A stretch of 64,000 nucleotides of DNA from Crocinitomicaceae bacterium (GTDB taxonomy: Bacteria; Bacteroidota; Bacteroidia; Flavobacteriales_D; Crocinitomicaceae), in NCBI GenBank assembly GCA_030727405.1, contig JANRBR010000011.1:101752-165751 (forward strand), given 5' to 3'. A program made the position numbers and the translations under genes. The notes beneath the pieces were generated by a model, which did not search any database, was not told the DNA's origin, and saw only the letters and a program-made list of their open reading frames with translations. How positions within the stretch are numbered: position 1 is the stretch's first letter; every line of letters starts with the position of its first letter. Below are positions 39,439-47,700 of the stretch, piece by piece.

Positions 39439-40208
39439 CTTTCTATTTTACCATGATAAACGAACGTGGCCGGTCCAATCAAAAAAACATGGTGAAAACC
39501 ATGGCCATTCATTTCCCAAGTCACCATTAAATTTCCGCCTTTCGTTTCAACCTTTACTCGATTTGAATCCGTTTTGGCAAACCTTGAATAAACCAGCGCA
39601 CAAGCAGTTACACCTGTCCCACATGAAAGTGTCTCATCTTCCACTCCTCGCTCGTATGTCGCCACACGAATTCCTTCTTCGGTAAGCTCCAGAAGGTTCA
39701 CATTAATTCCTTCTTTTTCATATTTTTCAGAGTAACGTACGGACTTACCAAAAGCAAGCACCGTTTCCTTCGAATGATCTGCCTGAAGCGATACGTAATG
39801 TGGAGACCCTGTATTCAAGACAAATGCTTCGCCATCTGCAAAAATTTCATGAACATCTTGCATGTGAATTCGCACTTCATCGCCGCATTGAGCAGCATGG
39901 TGAAACCCATCAATTGCTTTGAATTGAACCGAACGGGTATCCATGCCTAAACTACCGGCAAAATGTACGGCACAGCGGGCACCATTTCCACAAAACGATT
40001 GAGATCCATCTGCATTGAAATAGACCATTTCGAACGCAGCATCTGAGCACAATTGAATCAATATCAGTCCGTCCGCACCAATGCCAAAGCGTCTGTCACA
40101 ATAAAATTGAATGTCAGACTGAGACAAATTGTCATATTGTCCGTGACGGTTATCGATTAAAATAAAATCGTTTCCAGTTCCTTGATATTTCGAAAATTCA
40201 ATCTGCAT
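39432..40208 (-). CDS. dapF: diaminopimelate epimerase
   Basis: DapF converts LL- to meso-diaminopimelate for lysine and peptidoglycan. The track ORF starts at 40265; the ATG at 40208 is used because MQIEFSKYQGTGNDFILID is the family N-terminus and a promoter lies between. The two catalytic cysteines are in FCGNGARC and LSCGTGVTAC. At 258 residues it is normal. It begins an operon dapF-GNAT-mltG-glycosylasparaginase-beta-mannosidase; the first three genes make sense as a cell-wall group. DapD of the same pathway is at 1.1 kb. Confidence 0.97.
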   Translation of the reverse strand: MQIEFSKYQGTGNDFILIDNRHGQYDNLSQSDIQFYCDRRFGIGADGLILIQLCSDAAFEMVYFNADGSQSFCGNGARCAVHFAGSLGMDTRSVQFKAIDGFHHAAQCGDEVRIHMQDVHEIFADGEAFVLNTGSPHYVSLQADHSKETVLAFGKSVRYSEKYEKEGINVNLLELTEEGIRVATYERGVEDETLSCGTGVTACALVYSRFAKTDSNRVKVETKGGNLMVTWEMNGHGFHHVFLIGPATFVYHGKIERC

Positions 40209-40218
40209 AAAGCTTGAA

Positions 40219-40245
40219 CAAATGTATCGAATTAATTGATAACAA
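40219..40245 (-). promoter_or_regulatory. promoter of the dapF operon (TTG-N16-TACATTTG)
   Basis: On the minus strand TTG (40245-40243) precedes TACATTTG (40226-40219) by 16 nt. The box ends 10 nt before the dapF ATG, giving a very short leader. Confidence 0.6.
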
Positions 40246-40327
40246 TTCTTAACAAATTTTAACATTTTCCAAGCAATTTTTGGAATACTATTTGCGTTTA
40301 GAAAGAGAATTTTAAAAATGTTTTATT

Positions 40328-41794
40328 ATGAATTTCTTAAGTTACTTTAAAATGTTGGGATTGGGCATACTTGGCGGCACCTTACCATTGGCCACTTATG
40401 TCATTATAGAACACTCATCCACAAAATTGTCGGAACAAGTTCTAGACGGAAATCGATTTGCGCGTCAAGTCTCTATGACCGGCGTTCCAGTTGGAGCCGA
40501 TTTCACCGAAGCATCTGCGAATACAATTAATTCAGTGGTGCACATCAATACGAAAGTGGTACAAACCACCTTTCAAAGGGATCCTTTTCAGGAATTATTC
40601 TATGGTCCGGGAGCAGGTGGAAGAGAATTCAAGCAATACGGCGCAAGTTCCGGATCAGGAGTAATCGTCTCCTCAGAGGGATATATTGTCACCAACAACC
40701 ACGTGATTGAAAACGCAAGCGAAATTGAGGTGATCCTTAATGATAACTCAAAATACACCGCAAAAATCATTGGAACAGATCCCGCAACAGACATTGCCGT
40801 GTTAAAAATAGAAGGATCAGGATTTACACCCATTCCACTTGGCAATAGCGATGATTTAAAGATTGGCGAATGGGTACTCGCGGTGGGAAATCCCTTTAAT
40901 TTAACATCTACCGTAACCGCTGGAATTGTTTCAGCTAAAGCACGAAACATCAATTTATTAAGCGAGCGAAATGGACAGGACATTGTTCCAATCGAATCGT
41001 TTATTCAAACAGACGCAGCCGTAAACCCAGGCAACAGTGGTGGCGCCTTGGTGAACACCCAAGGACAACTTGTCGGAATCAACACAGCCATCGCTTCGCA
41101 AACAGGAAGTTACAGTGGTTATTCCTTCGCCATCCCGGTAAACCTTGTTCAAAAGGTCATGGGTGACATCATTGATTACGGAATTGTGCAACGTGGATTC
41201 CTTGGCGTTCAAATTTCAGATATCTCACAGGACATCAAAGAGAAAAATAAATTACCCAATTTAAAAGGAGTATTTGTTGCAAAGGTAATTGAAGACGGAA
41301 GCGCCGATAAAGCAGGATTAAAAGATGGAGATGTGATTTTAAAAATTGGAACTAAAGAAGTCAATTCCGTTTCCGCCCTTCAAGAAGAAATTGGAAAAAG
41401 ACGTCCAGGAGACAAGGTTTCATTGACCGTCCGCAAAAAAGACGGAGAAGAAGTCATTCGAGAACTCGTATTGCGTAACAAAGAAGGAGAGACTTCGTTG
41501 ATGTCTAAGGAAAAAATTAATAAAAGTCAAGCACTTGGTGCCACTTTCACTGAAATGACTGATAAAGAGAAAAAAGAGTTGAATATAGCCTATGGGGTAA
41601 AAGTTAAATCGATATCAGCAGGTAAATTGAAATCGGTTGGAATCAATATTGGGGATGTCATCTTAAAAGTGAACAATGAACCCATTGAAACCATCGAAGA
41701 ACTGACCGGAAAATTGAGTGGAGTGAATCGAGGCGTTTTACTTGAAATCATGACTGAGAGCGGGAAAAGAGATTATAAAGGTTTGGGATTATAG
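40328..41794 (+). CDS. HtrA/DegP-family periplasmic serine protease with two PDZ domains
   Basis: DegP-like proteases degrade or refold damaged envelope proteins. The 488-residue protein has an N-terminal hydrophobic segment (LGLGILGGTLPLATYVII) that is either signal peptide or anchor. The trypsin-like domain has the triad His125 (TNNHVIENA), Asp155 (ATDIAVLKI) and Ser237 (NPGNSGGAL). Two PDZ domains follow, about residues 285-380 and 400-485 (KVIEDGSADKAGLKDGDVIL and a shorter VGINIGDVILKVNNEPI). It is monocistronic, followed by rpoD after 159 bp. In the upstream gap TACTATTTG is only a partial promoter match. Confidence 0.95.
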   Translation: MNFLSYFKMLGLGILGGTLPLATYVIIEHSSTKLSEQVLDGNRFARQVSMTGVPVGADFTEASANTINSVVHINTKVVQTTFQRDPFQELFYGPGAGGREFKQYGASSGSGVIVSSEGYIVTNNHVIENASEIEVILNDNSKYTAKIIGTDPATDIAVLKIEGSGFTPIPLGNSDDLKIGEWVLAVGNPFNLTSTVTAGIVSAKARNINLLSERNGQDIVPIESFIQTDAAVNPGNSGGALVNTQGQLVGINTAIASQTGSYSGYSFAIPVNLVQKVMGDIIDYGIVQRGFLGVQISDISQDIKEKNKLPNLKGVFVAKVIEDGSADKAGLKDGDVILKIGTKEVNSVSALQEEIGKRRPGDKVSLTVRKKDGEEVIRELVLRNKEGETSLMSKEKINKSQALGATFTEMTDKEKKELNIAYGVKVKSISAGKLKSVGINIGDVILKVNNEPIETIEELTGKLSGVNRGVLLEIMTESGKRDYKGLGL

Positions 41795-41953
41795 TCCATT
41801 TTAATGGGTAAAATAGAGGGTTGAGAACTCGTTGATAAAAGTTAATAAAATGTGGAAACTAAATTTTTTCAATCCCGATTTTTGGCGTTACTTTGCTTCC
41901 AACAACGACAGATTAGATAGATTATTAACTTATAAAGAGAGGTATTCAGCAGC

Positions 41954-42820
41954 ATGAGACAGCTTAAAATCACCAAATCGATAACAAATAGAGAGAGTCA
42001 ATCCTTAGATAAATACCTTCAGGACATTGGTCGCGAAGAATTAATTACAGCAGAGGAAGAAGTAGAATTAGCCAGAAAGATTAAAGCCGGTGATCAAAAA
42101 GCATTGGAAAAATTAACTAGGGCAAATTTACGTTTTGTGGTTTCCGTCGCAAAACAATACCAAAACCAAGGCTTAACGCTTCCAGATTTAATTAATGAAG
42201 GAAATTTAGGACTCATCAAAGCCGCACAGAAATTTGATGAAACACGTGGATTCAAATTTATCTCTTACGCTGTTTGGTGGATTCGTCAATCAATCTTGCA
42301 AGCATTAGCAGAACAAGCACGTATTGTACGTCTTCCATTGAACCAGGTAGGATCCTTGAATAAAATCAATAAGGCATTTTCTAGACTTGAACAAGAATTC
42401 GAACGTCCACCTTCCGCCGAAGAATTAGCAGAAGCGTTGGAAGTTCCAGAAGATAAAATCAAGGAAAGTTTAAATGTCTCTGGGCGTCACGTATCTATGG
42501 ATGCGCCATTATCTTCGAATGAAGATGGAGGAACATTGATGGATGTCATGGCAAACACAGATGCTCCTCGTACGGATCAGGCCTTAATGGCCGAATCGCT
42601 TCAAAAAGAAATCGAACGTTCGTTGAGTACTCTAACAGATAAAGAACGTGAAATCATTCGTTTGTTCTTCGGAATCGGCATGAATCACGGTTTAACGTTA
42701 GAAGAAATCGGCGCAAAATTTAACTTGACACGTGAACGCGTTCGTCAAATTAAAGAAAAAGCAATTCGTCGACTGCGACATACATCGCGAAACAAATTAC
42801 TGAAGTCCTACTTAGGATAA
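41954..42820 (+). CDS. rpoD: RNA polymerase primary sigma factor (short RpoD/SigA type)
   Basis: This is the group 1-type sigma factor that recognises TAnnTTTG promoters in Bacteroidota. It has only 288 residues because the long N-terminal region 1.1 is absent. Region 1.2 is [21 protein letters not shown], region 2 is [28 protein letters not shown] with [13 protein letters not shown], region 3 contains [15 protein letters not shown], and region 4 has [29 protein letters not shown]. Upstream, TTACTTTG (about 41888) is an imperfect -7 box. A strong terminator follows. Confidence 0.96.
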   Translation: MRQLKITKSITNRESQSLDKYLQDIGREELITAEEEVELARKIKAGDQKALEKLTRANLRFVVSVAKQYQNQGLTLPDLINEGNLGLIKAAQKFDETRGFKFISYAVWWIRQSILQALAEQARIVRLPLNQVGSLNKINKAFSRLEQEFERPPSAEELAEALEVPEDKIKESLNVSGRHVSMDAPLSSNEDGGTLMDVMANTDAPRTDQALMAESLQKEIERSLSTLTDKEREIIRLFFGIGMNHGLTLEEIGAKFNLTRERVRQIKEKAIRRLRHTSRNKLLKSYLG

Positions 42821-42827
42821 TCATTGA

Positions 42828-42859
42828 AAGGCTGTCTGCGAAAGTGGACAGCCTTTTTT
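42828..42859 (+). terminator. rho-independent terminator after rpoD
   Basis: AAGGCTGTC, 10-nt loop, GACAGCCTT, then T6. The 9-bp perfect stem lies 8 bp after the rpoD stop. Confidence 0.92.
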
Positions 42860-42910
42860 ACTTCCAATATTTCTTGAAATCAACAATCAATCAACATAAA
42901 ACAAGTAAAA

Positions 42911-44356
42911 ATGGAATCGAAAGATGGCTATGAAAAAGAGCTCCAATCTCACATTGAACAGGAGCGCGCAGCGGTAAAGCTGCAAAGTAAAGTCGGAGAG
43001 TTATTGTACGACAAAGGAATTGAATTGGTACTGTTTCGTAATCACCTTACGGATGTTACCATTTCGGAAATACTCAATTTACACGAGTATGCTAAGAAAG
43101 TCGTGAACAAACCCATTGATGTGTTCACTACCTCGGAATTGGCAGAAACCTTAATGACCTTAGATGTTACAGCATCTAAATTGGACATTGGGAAATTAGC
43201 AAGTGAATGGCTAGCGGAACACGCAAATTATTCGTCTAAAGCTGATTTTTTAACAAAAAAACTAGGTCAACTTCCCGCACAACAAGCAATAGAGCCGCGT
43301 GACGTGGTTTTATATGGATTTGGTCGAATTGGTCGTTTAGCTGCAAGGGAGTTAATTAAACAAGCTGGAAAAGGCCAACAATTGCGTTTAAGAGCCATTG
43401 TTACACGAGGATCTAGTGATGCAGACATCACCAAACGCGCATCCCTATTGCGCAATGATTCTGTTCATGGTGCTTTCAAAGGAACCGTCATCGAAGATTT
43501 AGCAAATAAAAGCCTTGTCATTAATGGACAAATCGTTCACATGATTGACGCTTCCAATCCAGAGGATATCGATTATACACAATTTGGGATTAACAACGCT
43601 TTGATCATTGACAACACAGGTGTTTTCACAAATCGTGAGCAATTGTCTCGTCACTTACAAGCGAAGGGTGTTTCCAAAGTATTATTGACCGCACCAGGAA
43701 AAGAAGTACCGAACATCGTTTACGGAATCAATCAAGGAACGTTGGACATTGAAAATGAAAATATTTTCTCTGCGGCATCCTGTACAACCAATGCCATCTC
43801 CCCTATTTTAAAAGTGGTGAACGATCAGTTTGGTGTCGTGAAAGGACACATCGAAACGGTGCATGCCTATACGAATGACCAAAACCTATTGGACAACATG
43901 CATAAAAAAGTACGCCGTGGACGTTCTGCAGCGATCAACATGGTTATTACCTCTACAGGAGCAGGAAGTGCTGTTACGAAAGTGATTCCAGACTTGAAAG
44001 ACAAACTTACAGCGAACGCTGTTCGCGTACCTACACCAAATGGATCCTTGGCGATTTTGAGCCTTGAATTAGGTAAAGGAACAAGTGTGGAAGAAGTCAA
44101 TGCAGCTATTAAAGACGCAGCATTGAATGGAGAATTGGTGAATCAAATTCACTACTCATTCGATCCTGAATTGGTTTCGAGCGACATCATCGGAAATACG
44201 TGTTGTTCTGTTTTTGACTCCAATGCGACAATCACTTCCATTGACGGTAAAAACGTGGTGTTGTACGCATGGTACGACAATGAATTCGGTTATACAAAAC
44301 AAGTGATTCGACTCGCGAAATACATTTCGAAAGTTCGAAGAGCGATGTACTATTAA
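42911..44356 (+). CDS. gap: glyceraldehyde-3-phosphate dehydrogenase, long form with N-terminal extension
   Basis: GAPDH oxidises glyceraldehyde-3-phosphate to 1,3-bisphosphoglycerate with NAD(P). The protein has 481 residues rather than the usual 335: residues 1-130 form an extra helical domain (ESKDGYEKELQSHIEQERAAVK, LNLHEYAKKVV), and the Rossmann fold begins at VVLYGFGRIGRLAARELI. The catalytic Cys291 is in SAASCTTNAI and the catalytic His in HIETVHAYTNDQ. The C-terminal YDNEFGYTKQVIRL is standard. This long form is known from Bacteroidota and some other bacteria; a second, short GAPDH may exist elsewhere. It is monocistronic with its own terminator. Confidence 0.95.
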   Translation: MESKDGYEKELQSHIEQERAAVKLQSKVGELLYDKGIELVLFRNHLTDVTISEILNLHEYAKKVVNKPIDVFTTSELAETLMTLDVTASKLDIGKLASEWLAEHANYSSKADFLTKKLGQLPAQQAIEPRDVVLYGFGRIGRLAARELIKQAGKGQQLRLRAIVTRGSSDADITKRASLLRNDSVHGAFKGTVIEDLANKSLVINGQIVHMIDASNPEDIDYTQFGINNALIIDNTGVFTNREQLSRHLQAKGVSKVLLTAPGKEVPNIVYGINQGTLDIENENIFSAASCTTNAISPILKVVNDQFGVVKGHIETVHAYTNDQNLLDNMHKKVRRGRSAAINMVITSTGAGSAVTKVIPDLKDKLTANAVRVPTPNGSLAILSLELGKGTSVEEVNAAIKDAALNGELVNQIHYSFDPELVSSDIIGNTCCSVFDSNATITSIDGKNVVLYAWYDNEFGYTKQVIRLAKYISKVRRAMYY

Positions 44357-44360
44357 ATTG

Positions 44361-44389
44361 AAAAGCTTCCTTCGGGAAGCTTTTTTTTT
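44361..44389 (+). terminator. rho-independent terminator after gap
   Basis: AAAAGCTTCC, loop TTCG, GGAAGCTTTT and a T-run 4 bp after the gap stop. The 10-bp stem with a tetraloop is a strong terminator. Confidence 0.93.
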
Positions 44390-44431
44390 CATAAAGAATT
44401 CAAGCAAACGCATTAATCAATGCAAAAGAAT

Positions 44432-44439
44432 TATTTTTG
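44432..44439 (+). promoter_or_regulatory. -7 box (TATTTTTG) 4 nt before the cmk ATG
   Basis: TATTTTTG-AAAC-ATG. It lies just after the gap terminator and is the only promoter candidate for cmk, again implying a leaderless message. No -33 TTG is visible. Confidence 0.5.
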
Positions 44440-44443
44440 AAAC

Positions 44444-45133
44444 ATGAATCAAAAAAAGATTACCATTGCCATTGATGGCTTTTCGGCGTGTGGAAAAAGC
44501 ACCCTCGCTAAAGACTTGGCAAAACGTCTGGCTTATGTTTTCATTGATTCTGGCGCCATGTATCGCGCAGCGGCACTCTACTGTTTGAAACATCAGTTGA
44601 TTCAAGATGGAAAATTAGATACAGTAGGAATTGACAACCAACTGTCGCAAATGGATATTCACTTTGAAACCGTAAGCTCGGAATCACACATCTTGTTAAA
44701 TGGACAAGATGTCTCGAATGAAATTCGTGAGTCCAAAGTTGCCGAAATAGTTTCCATCGTTGCTGCCTACAAACCAATTCGAGAAAAATTAGTGCAGGCT
44801 CAACAAGAAATGGGTGCAAAAGGTGGAATCGTGATGGATGGCCGCGACATAGGTTCGGTTGTTTTTCCCGATGCTGAATTAAAGATTTTTGTTACCGCAG
44901 ATCCAGAAATCCGAGTGCAAAGAAGGCTTTCCGAAATGGTCACGAAAGGAATGCATACTTCGATTGAAGAAATACGTAAAAACTTAGCAGAACGAGATCA
45001 CCTCGATTCAACAAGAGAAGAAAGTCCCTTGATACAAGTTTCAGATGCCCTCGTATTGGATAATTCTCAACTTACCAAAGAAGAACAACTCGACTGGGTC
45101 CTAGATAAAGTGGCTTTAATCGTATCCAATTAA
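44444..45133 (+). CDS. cmk: cytidylate kinase
   Basis: Cmk phosphorylates CMP and dCMP. The 229-residue protein has the P-loop GFSACGKST, FIDSGAMYRAAALY, and the GRDIGSVVFPDAELKIFVTA motif with lid residues RRLSEM. All are diagnostic of bacterial Cmk. The 3' end overlaps the convergent DUF2891 gene by 18 bp. The expected partner rpsA is not adjacent. Confidence 0.97.
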   Translation: MNQKKITIAIDGFSACGKSTLAKDLAKRLAYVFIDSGAMYRAAALYCLKHQLIQDGKLDTVGIDNQLSQMDIHFETVSSESHILLNGQDVSNEIRESKVAEIVSIVAAYKPIREKLVQAQQEMGAKGGIVMDGRDIGSVVFPDAELKIFVTADPEIRVQRRLSEMVTKGMHTSIEEIRKNLAERDHLDSTREESPLIQVSDALVLDNSQLTKEEQLDWVLDKVALIVSN

Positions 45134-46261
45134 GGCGAAGACAGAGAAGGAAGACAACCAGTGATCAATGTCGTAATTTCCTTTTCCAATGCTCTCTTGT
45201 GCATAATCCCACATGTCGTTCATCGCTTTCACCCACTCCTTTTTAGTGGACTCATCTAATGTGCCTTCTGGCAAGGACTTTAACATTCCATTTAAGCACC
45301 AAATTCGGTTTAAATGGTATCCATCCCAATGTGATTCGTATCCATCGTGTTTTTCGGAACGTTTGATCTGCAATGGACTTTTAACATTTGCCGCAACAAA
45401 TAAGTCTGGACAAAATCCCTTGCTCCATTTTACAAATTTTTCGGGCTTCATGATTTTACGCATCAAATCAGCCACTAATAAACTTGCTGACATGAAATCA
45501 TATTCATAAGGCTCTTTTGTAATAGCGACATTTTCTAAATTTCCATAATATTTCATGGCAGCAGATGAAACCACTTTTTGCAACTTTTTATCACCAAAAG
45601 CCACCGCGTAATCGTAAGCAAATGATAAACCCATTGCTGGACTATCATGGCTACCTGATAATTCCACTTGATTCACTTGTTTCCATACAATGGTATGAAC
45701 TTGAGCGATGTATTTCGTCAAAGGCATTAGGTTTTGCAGCCATTCCTTCGCCATTGGATCATCCCAAGAATGCAATTCATCCGCTACTTTAAGCGCCCAT
45801 GATTGTCCGTAAGGAAATTCAAACAAACCATTTTCGTGCGAACGCACATATTCCACTTCCTTTAAAATGTTCTCTGCTGTAAAGCTTTCACTAAGGCGTT
45901 GACGCAATTCTTCCGCTTCAGGAATGTTGGGATGTGATTTTAGTATTTTGATCATGCACCAATGGTTGTGCACAGAACTATGCCAGTCATAACAACCATA
46001 GAAAGATGGCCAAACATCTTTGGGTCCATCGGTATCTCCCTTTTTTCGAATCGCACGAAAATAATAGTGCGGACTTGATTTTGAAGCGCAATCGAGGGAC
46101 AATTTAGCAAAGTAGGAGGCGCCTTCATCCGATAAAGTATAGCGTCCATCCGGTAATTTATTCACCAGTTGATTTTCTCCTGTATTTAGGATAAACCCGG
46201 AGGATTCTTGACCAAAGGACGAAAATCCAAGTAAAAGAAGAGCGAAGAGTAAGTGCTTCAT
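45116..46261 (-). CDS. DUF2891 family secreted protein
   Basis: A 381-residue protein with a signal peptide (KHLLFALLLLGFSSFGQ). The rest matches DUF2891: FYGCYDWHSSVHNHWCMIK near residue 90, EFPYGQSWALKVADEL, SGSHDSPAMGLSFAYDYA and ESHWDGYHLNRIWCL. The helical, Trp/His/Asp-rich pattern resembles an alpha/alpha toroid of glycoside hydrolase or lyase type, but no activity is known to me. It follows the His-bearing membrane protein by 20 bp on the same strand and so may work with it. It ends inside the cmk 3' end. Confidence 0.85.
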   Translation of the reverse strand: MKHLLFALLLLGFSSFGQESSGFILNTGENQLVNKLPDGRYTLSDEGASYFAKLSLDCASKSSPHYYFRAIRKKGDTDGPKDVWPSFYGCYDWHSSVHNHWCMIKILKSHPNIPEAEELRQRLSESFTAENILKEVEYVRSHENGLFEFPYGQSWALKVADELHSWDDPMAKEWLQNLMPLTKYIAQVHTIVWKQVNQVELSGSHDSPAMGLSFAYDYAVAFGDKKLQKVVSSAAMKYYGNLENVAITKEPYEYDFMSASLLVADLMRKIMKPEKFVKWSKGFCPDLFVAANVKSPLQIKRSEKHDGYESHWDGYHLNRIWCLNGMLKSLPEGTLDESTKKEWVKAMNDMWDYAQESIGKGNYDIDHWLSSFSVFALIGYD

Positions 46262-46281
46262 AGAGGATAAGATTAGGTCAA

Positions 46282-47616
46282 TTAGTTCGTTGGCGCTTTG
46301 AATCCATTTTTCATAATAGCCAACGATTCTTTTCCAATTCCAACGATGGAAATAATGTTTAACGGGAATTCCAAAAGAACGTGAGAGAAACTCAAAAAGA
46401 ACAACAAACTCAATCCTAATGAATAATCATAGGTATAGAAAACGCTTGCGACCACCCAAAGCAAAATCACAGCAGCAAAGCGTAATTTTGGTACTTGGTG
46501 CCAACGAATCACTTCCGTTTTACTAAACCAGTTCAGGTAATGGTATAAATAAGCGAATGCAATAAAACGCATCAACATGATGCCAACGGTTGAATTATAC
46601 ACAATAGAAGCGTATTTCTCCAAGGAGAAACCTGAGAAAATTTTAGCAGGCATTGGCTTCATTTGGTATTCGTTCAATACCTCTGGCTTCAAATACAAAG
46701 CTAAAATATTATCCGCCTGGAAATTCGGATTAATGGGTTGCTTGTTCATGACGTAAGCGGCATTTGGTTTTTTATTGAGGCTATCGATGATTTTCTTTAA
46801 GTCCGCCTTCGCAATAAACTGGTACTGCGCATTTGCATCCTTGAAGTCTTTTTTATTGACAAAGGCAACGAAATCTGCATTGGTATAGATCGGGTCTTCT
46901 ATTAGGTTGAAATGATCCATGATGCTAATGTTCGTTGCATAAAAACCATCTCCTTTCGCATAATGGGCATCCTTCCCGAATTTTGAGATGGGTGCTTTTG
47001 TATCAACAGGTAAAGCAAATACAAGCAATAAGGGAACAACTACGAATCCAACCATTTGCCACATGCCAGAAACGCTTCTTGTTTTCAAGGAACCAAACAA
47101 CATGAACAATCCTGTAAACAGGTATACGTGAATCAACGTTGGCACCAAAGATGTCAAGGCGAAAACCGTTGTGCTTTCTGCATTCGAGGTGGAATTATCC
47201 GGACTCAACCAACCAGAAACGAATACATACAAGAACAAGATGGCTATGATCTTCACGAAAAGGTTTTTCACCAAAGCAAATAAAATGGAGCTAAACAACG
47301 CGAAAACCAAGAGTTTATCAAAAAGATTCATTTTCACGAAGTAGTCGTACACTTCGAGACTCACACCGAAATCTTTCGCAAATGCGGCATAAGACAATAA
47401 AATCCCAACAATCAATAAAATCAAAAAGTCATATTTGCCTTTTGAAAAATAATTTCGGTCGTGCAACCAACTGATTTCGGTTAAATAATGTAAAGGGCCT
47501 AAATAGGCGTACGCCAGTAAGAACGTTTCAAATGGAAAAAAGTATGCAAGTACAGCTGTAATGAGCATTAATCCAATGTTGGCGTAATTGATTTTGTCTT
47601 CTCTTAATGCATTCAT
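46282..47616 (-). CDS. uncharacterised polytopic membrane protein with conserved-looking membrane histidines
   Basis: I do not recognise the family. The 444-residue protein has about ten hydrophobic segments and a soluble stretch at about 205-325 (KAPISKFGKDAHYAKGDGFY ... NKKPNAAYVMNKQP). Histidines and acids sit at helix ends: LGPLHYLTEISWLHDRNYF (His43, Glu47, His52, Asp53), TLIHVYLF (His163), YHYLNWFSKTEVIRWHQ (His359, His373) and SHVLLEFPLN (His412, Glu416). This layout recalls membrane metal-dependent oxygenases or desaturases, for example the Brp/Blh carotene dioxygenase group, but I see no direct match. It is upstream of DUF2891 in an apparent two-gene operon and has its own promoter after the parC terminator. 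Confidence 0.65.
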   Translation of the reverse strand: MNALREDKINYANIGLMLITAVLAYFFPFETFLLAYAYLGPLHYLTEISWLHDRNYFSKGKYDFLILLIVGILLSYAAFAKDFGVSLEVYDYFVKMNLFDKLLVFALFSSILFALVKNLFVKIIAILFLYVFVSGWLSPDNSTSNAESTTVFALTSLVPTLIHVYLFTGLFMLFGSLKTRSVSGMWQMVGFVVVPLLLVFALPVDTKAPISKFGKDAHYAKGDGFYATNISIMDHFNLIEDPIYTNADFVAFVNKKDFKDANAQYQFIAKADLKKIIDSLNKKPNAAYVMNKQPINPNFQADNILALYLKPEVLNEYQMKPMPAKIFSGFSLEKYASIVYNSTVGIMLMRFIAFAYLYHYLNWFSKTEVIRWHQVPKLRFAAVILLWVVASVFYTYDYSLGLSLLFFLSFSHVLLEFPLNIISIVGIGKESLAIMKNGFKAPTN

Positions 47617-47635
47617 GATTGTGAATTTTATCTAA

Positions 47636-47643
47636 CAAATTTA
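47636..47643 (-). promoter_or_regulatory. -7 box (TAAATTTG) of the membrane-protein/DUF2891 operon
   Basis: Minus-strand TAAATTTG lies 19 nt before the ATG at 47616, directly after the parC terminator, indicating a separate transcription unit. Confidence 0.55.
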
Positions 47644-47657
47644 ACGAAAATAATAGC

Positions 47658-47687
47658 TAAAAAAAAGCCATCGAAAATTCGATGGCT
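47658..47687 (-). terminator. rho-independent terminator after parC
   Basis: AGCCATCGAA and TTCGATGGCT form a perfect stem, followed on the minus strand by T8. It ends the parE-parC unit. Confidence 0.9.
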
Positions 47688-47700
47688 ATATAGAAAGATT

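Noticed and set aside
41797-41815. Possible terminator after the HtrA gene (CCATTTTAATGG)
   Set aside because: The stem is at most five weak pairs and is not followed by a T-run.
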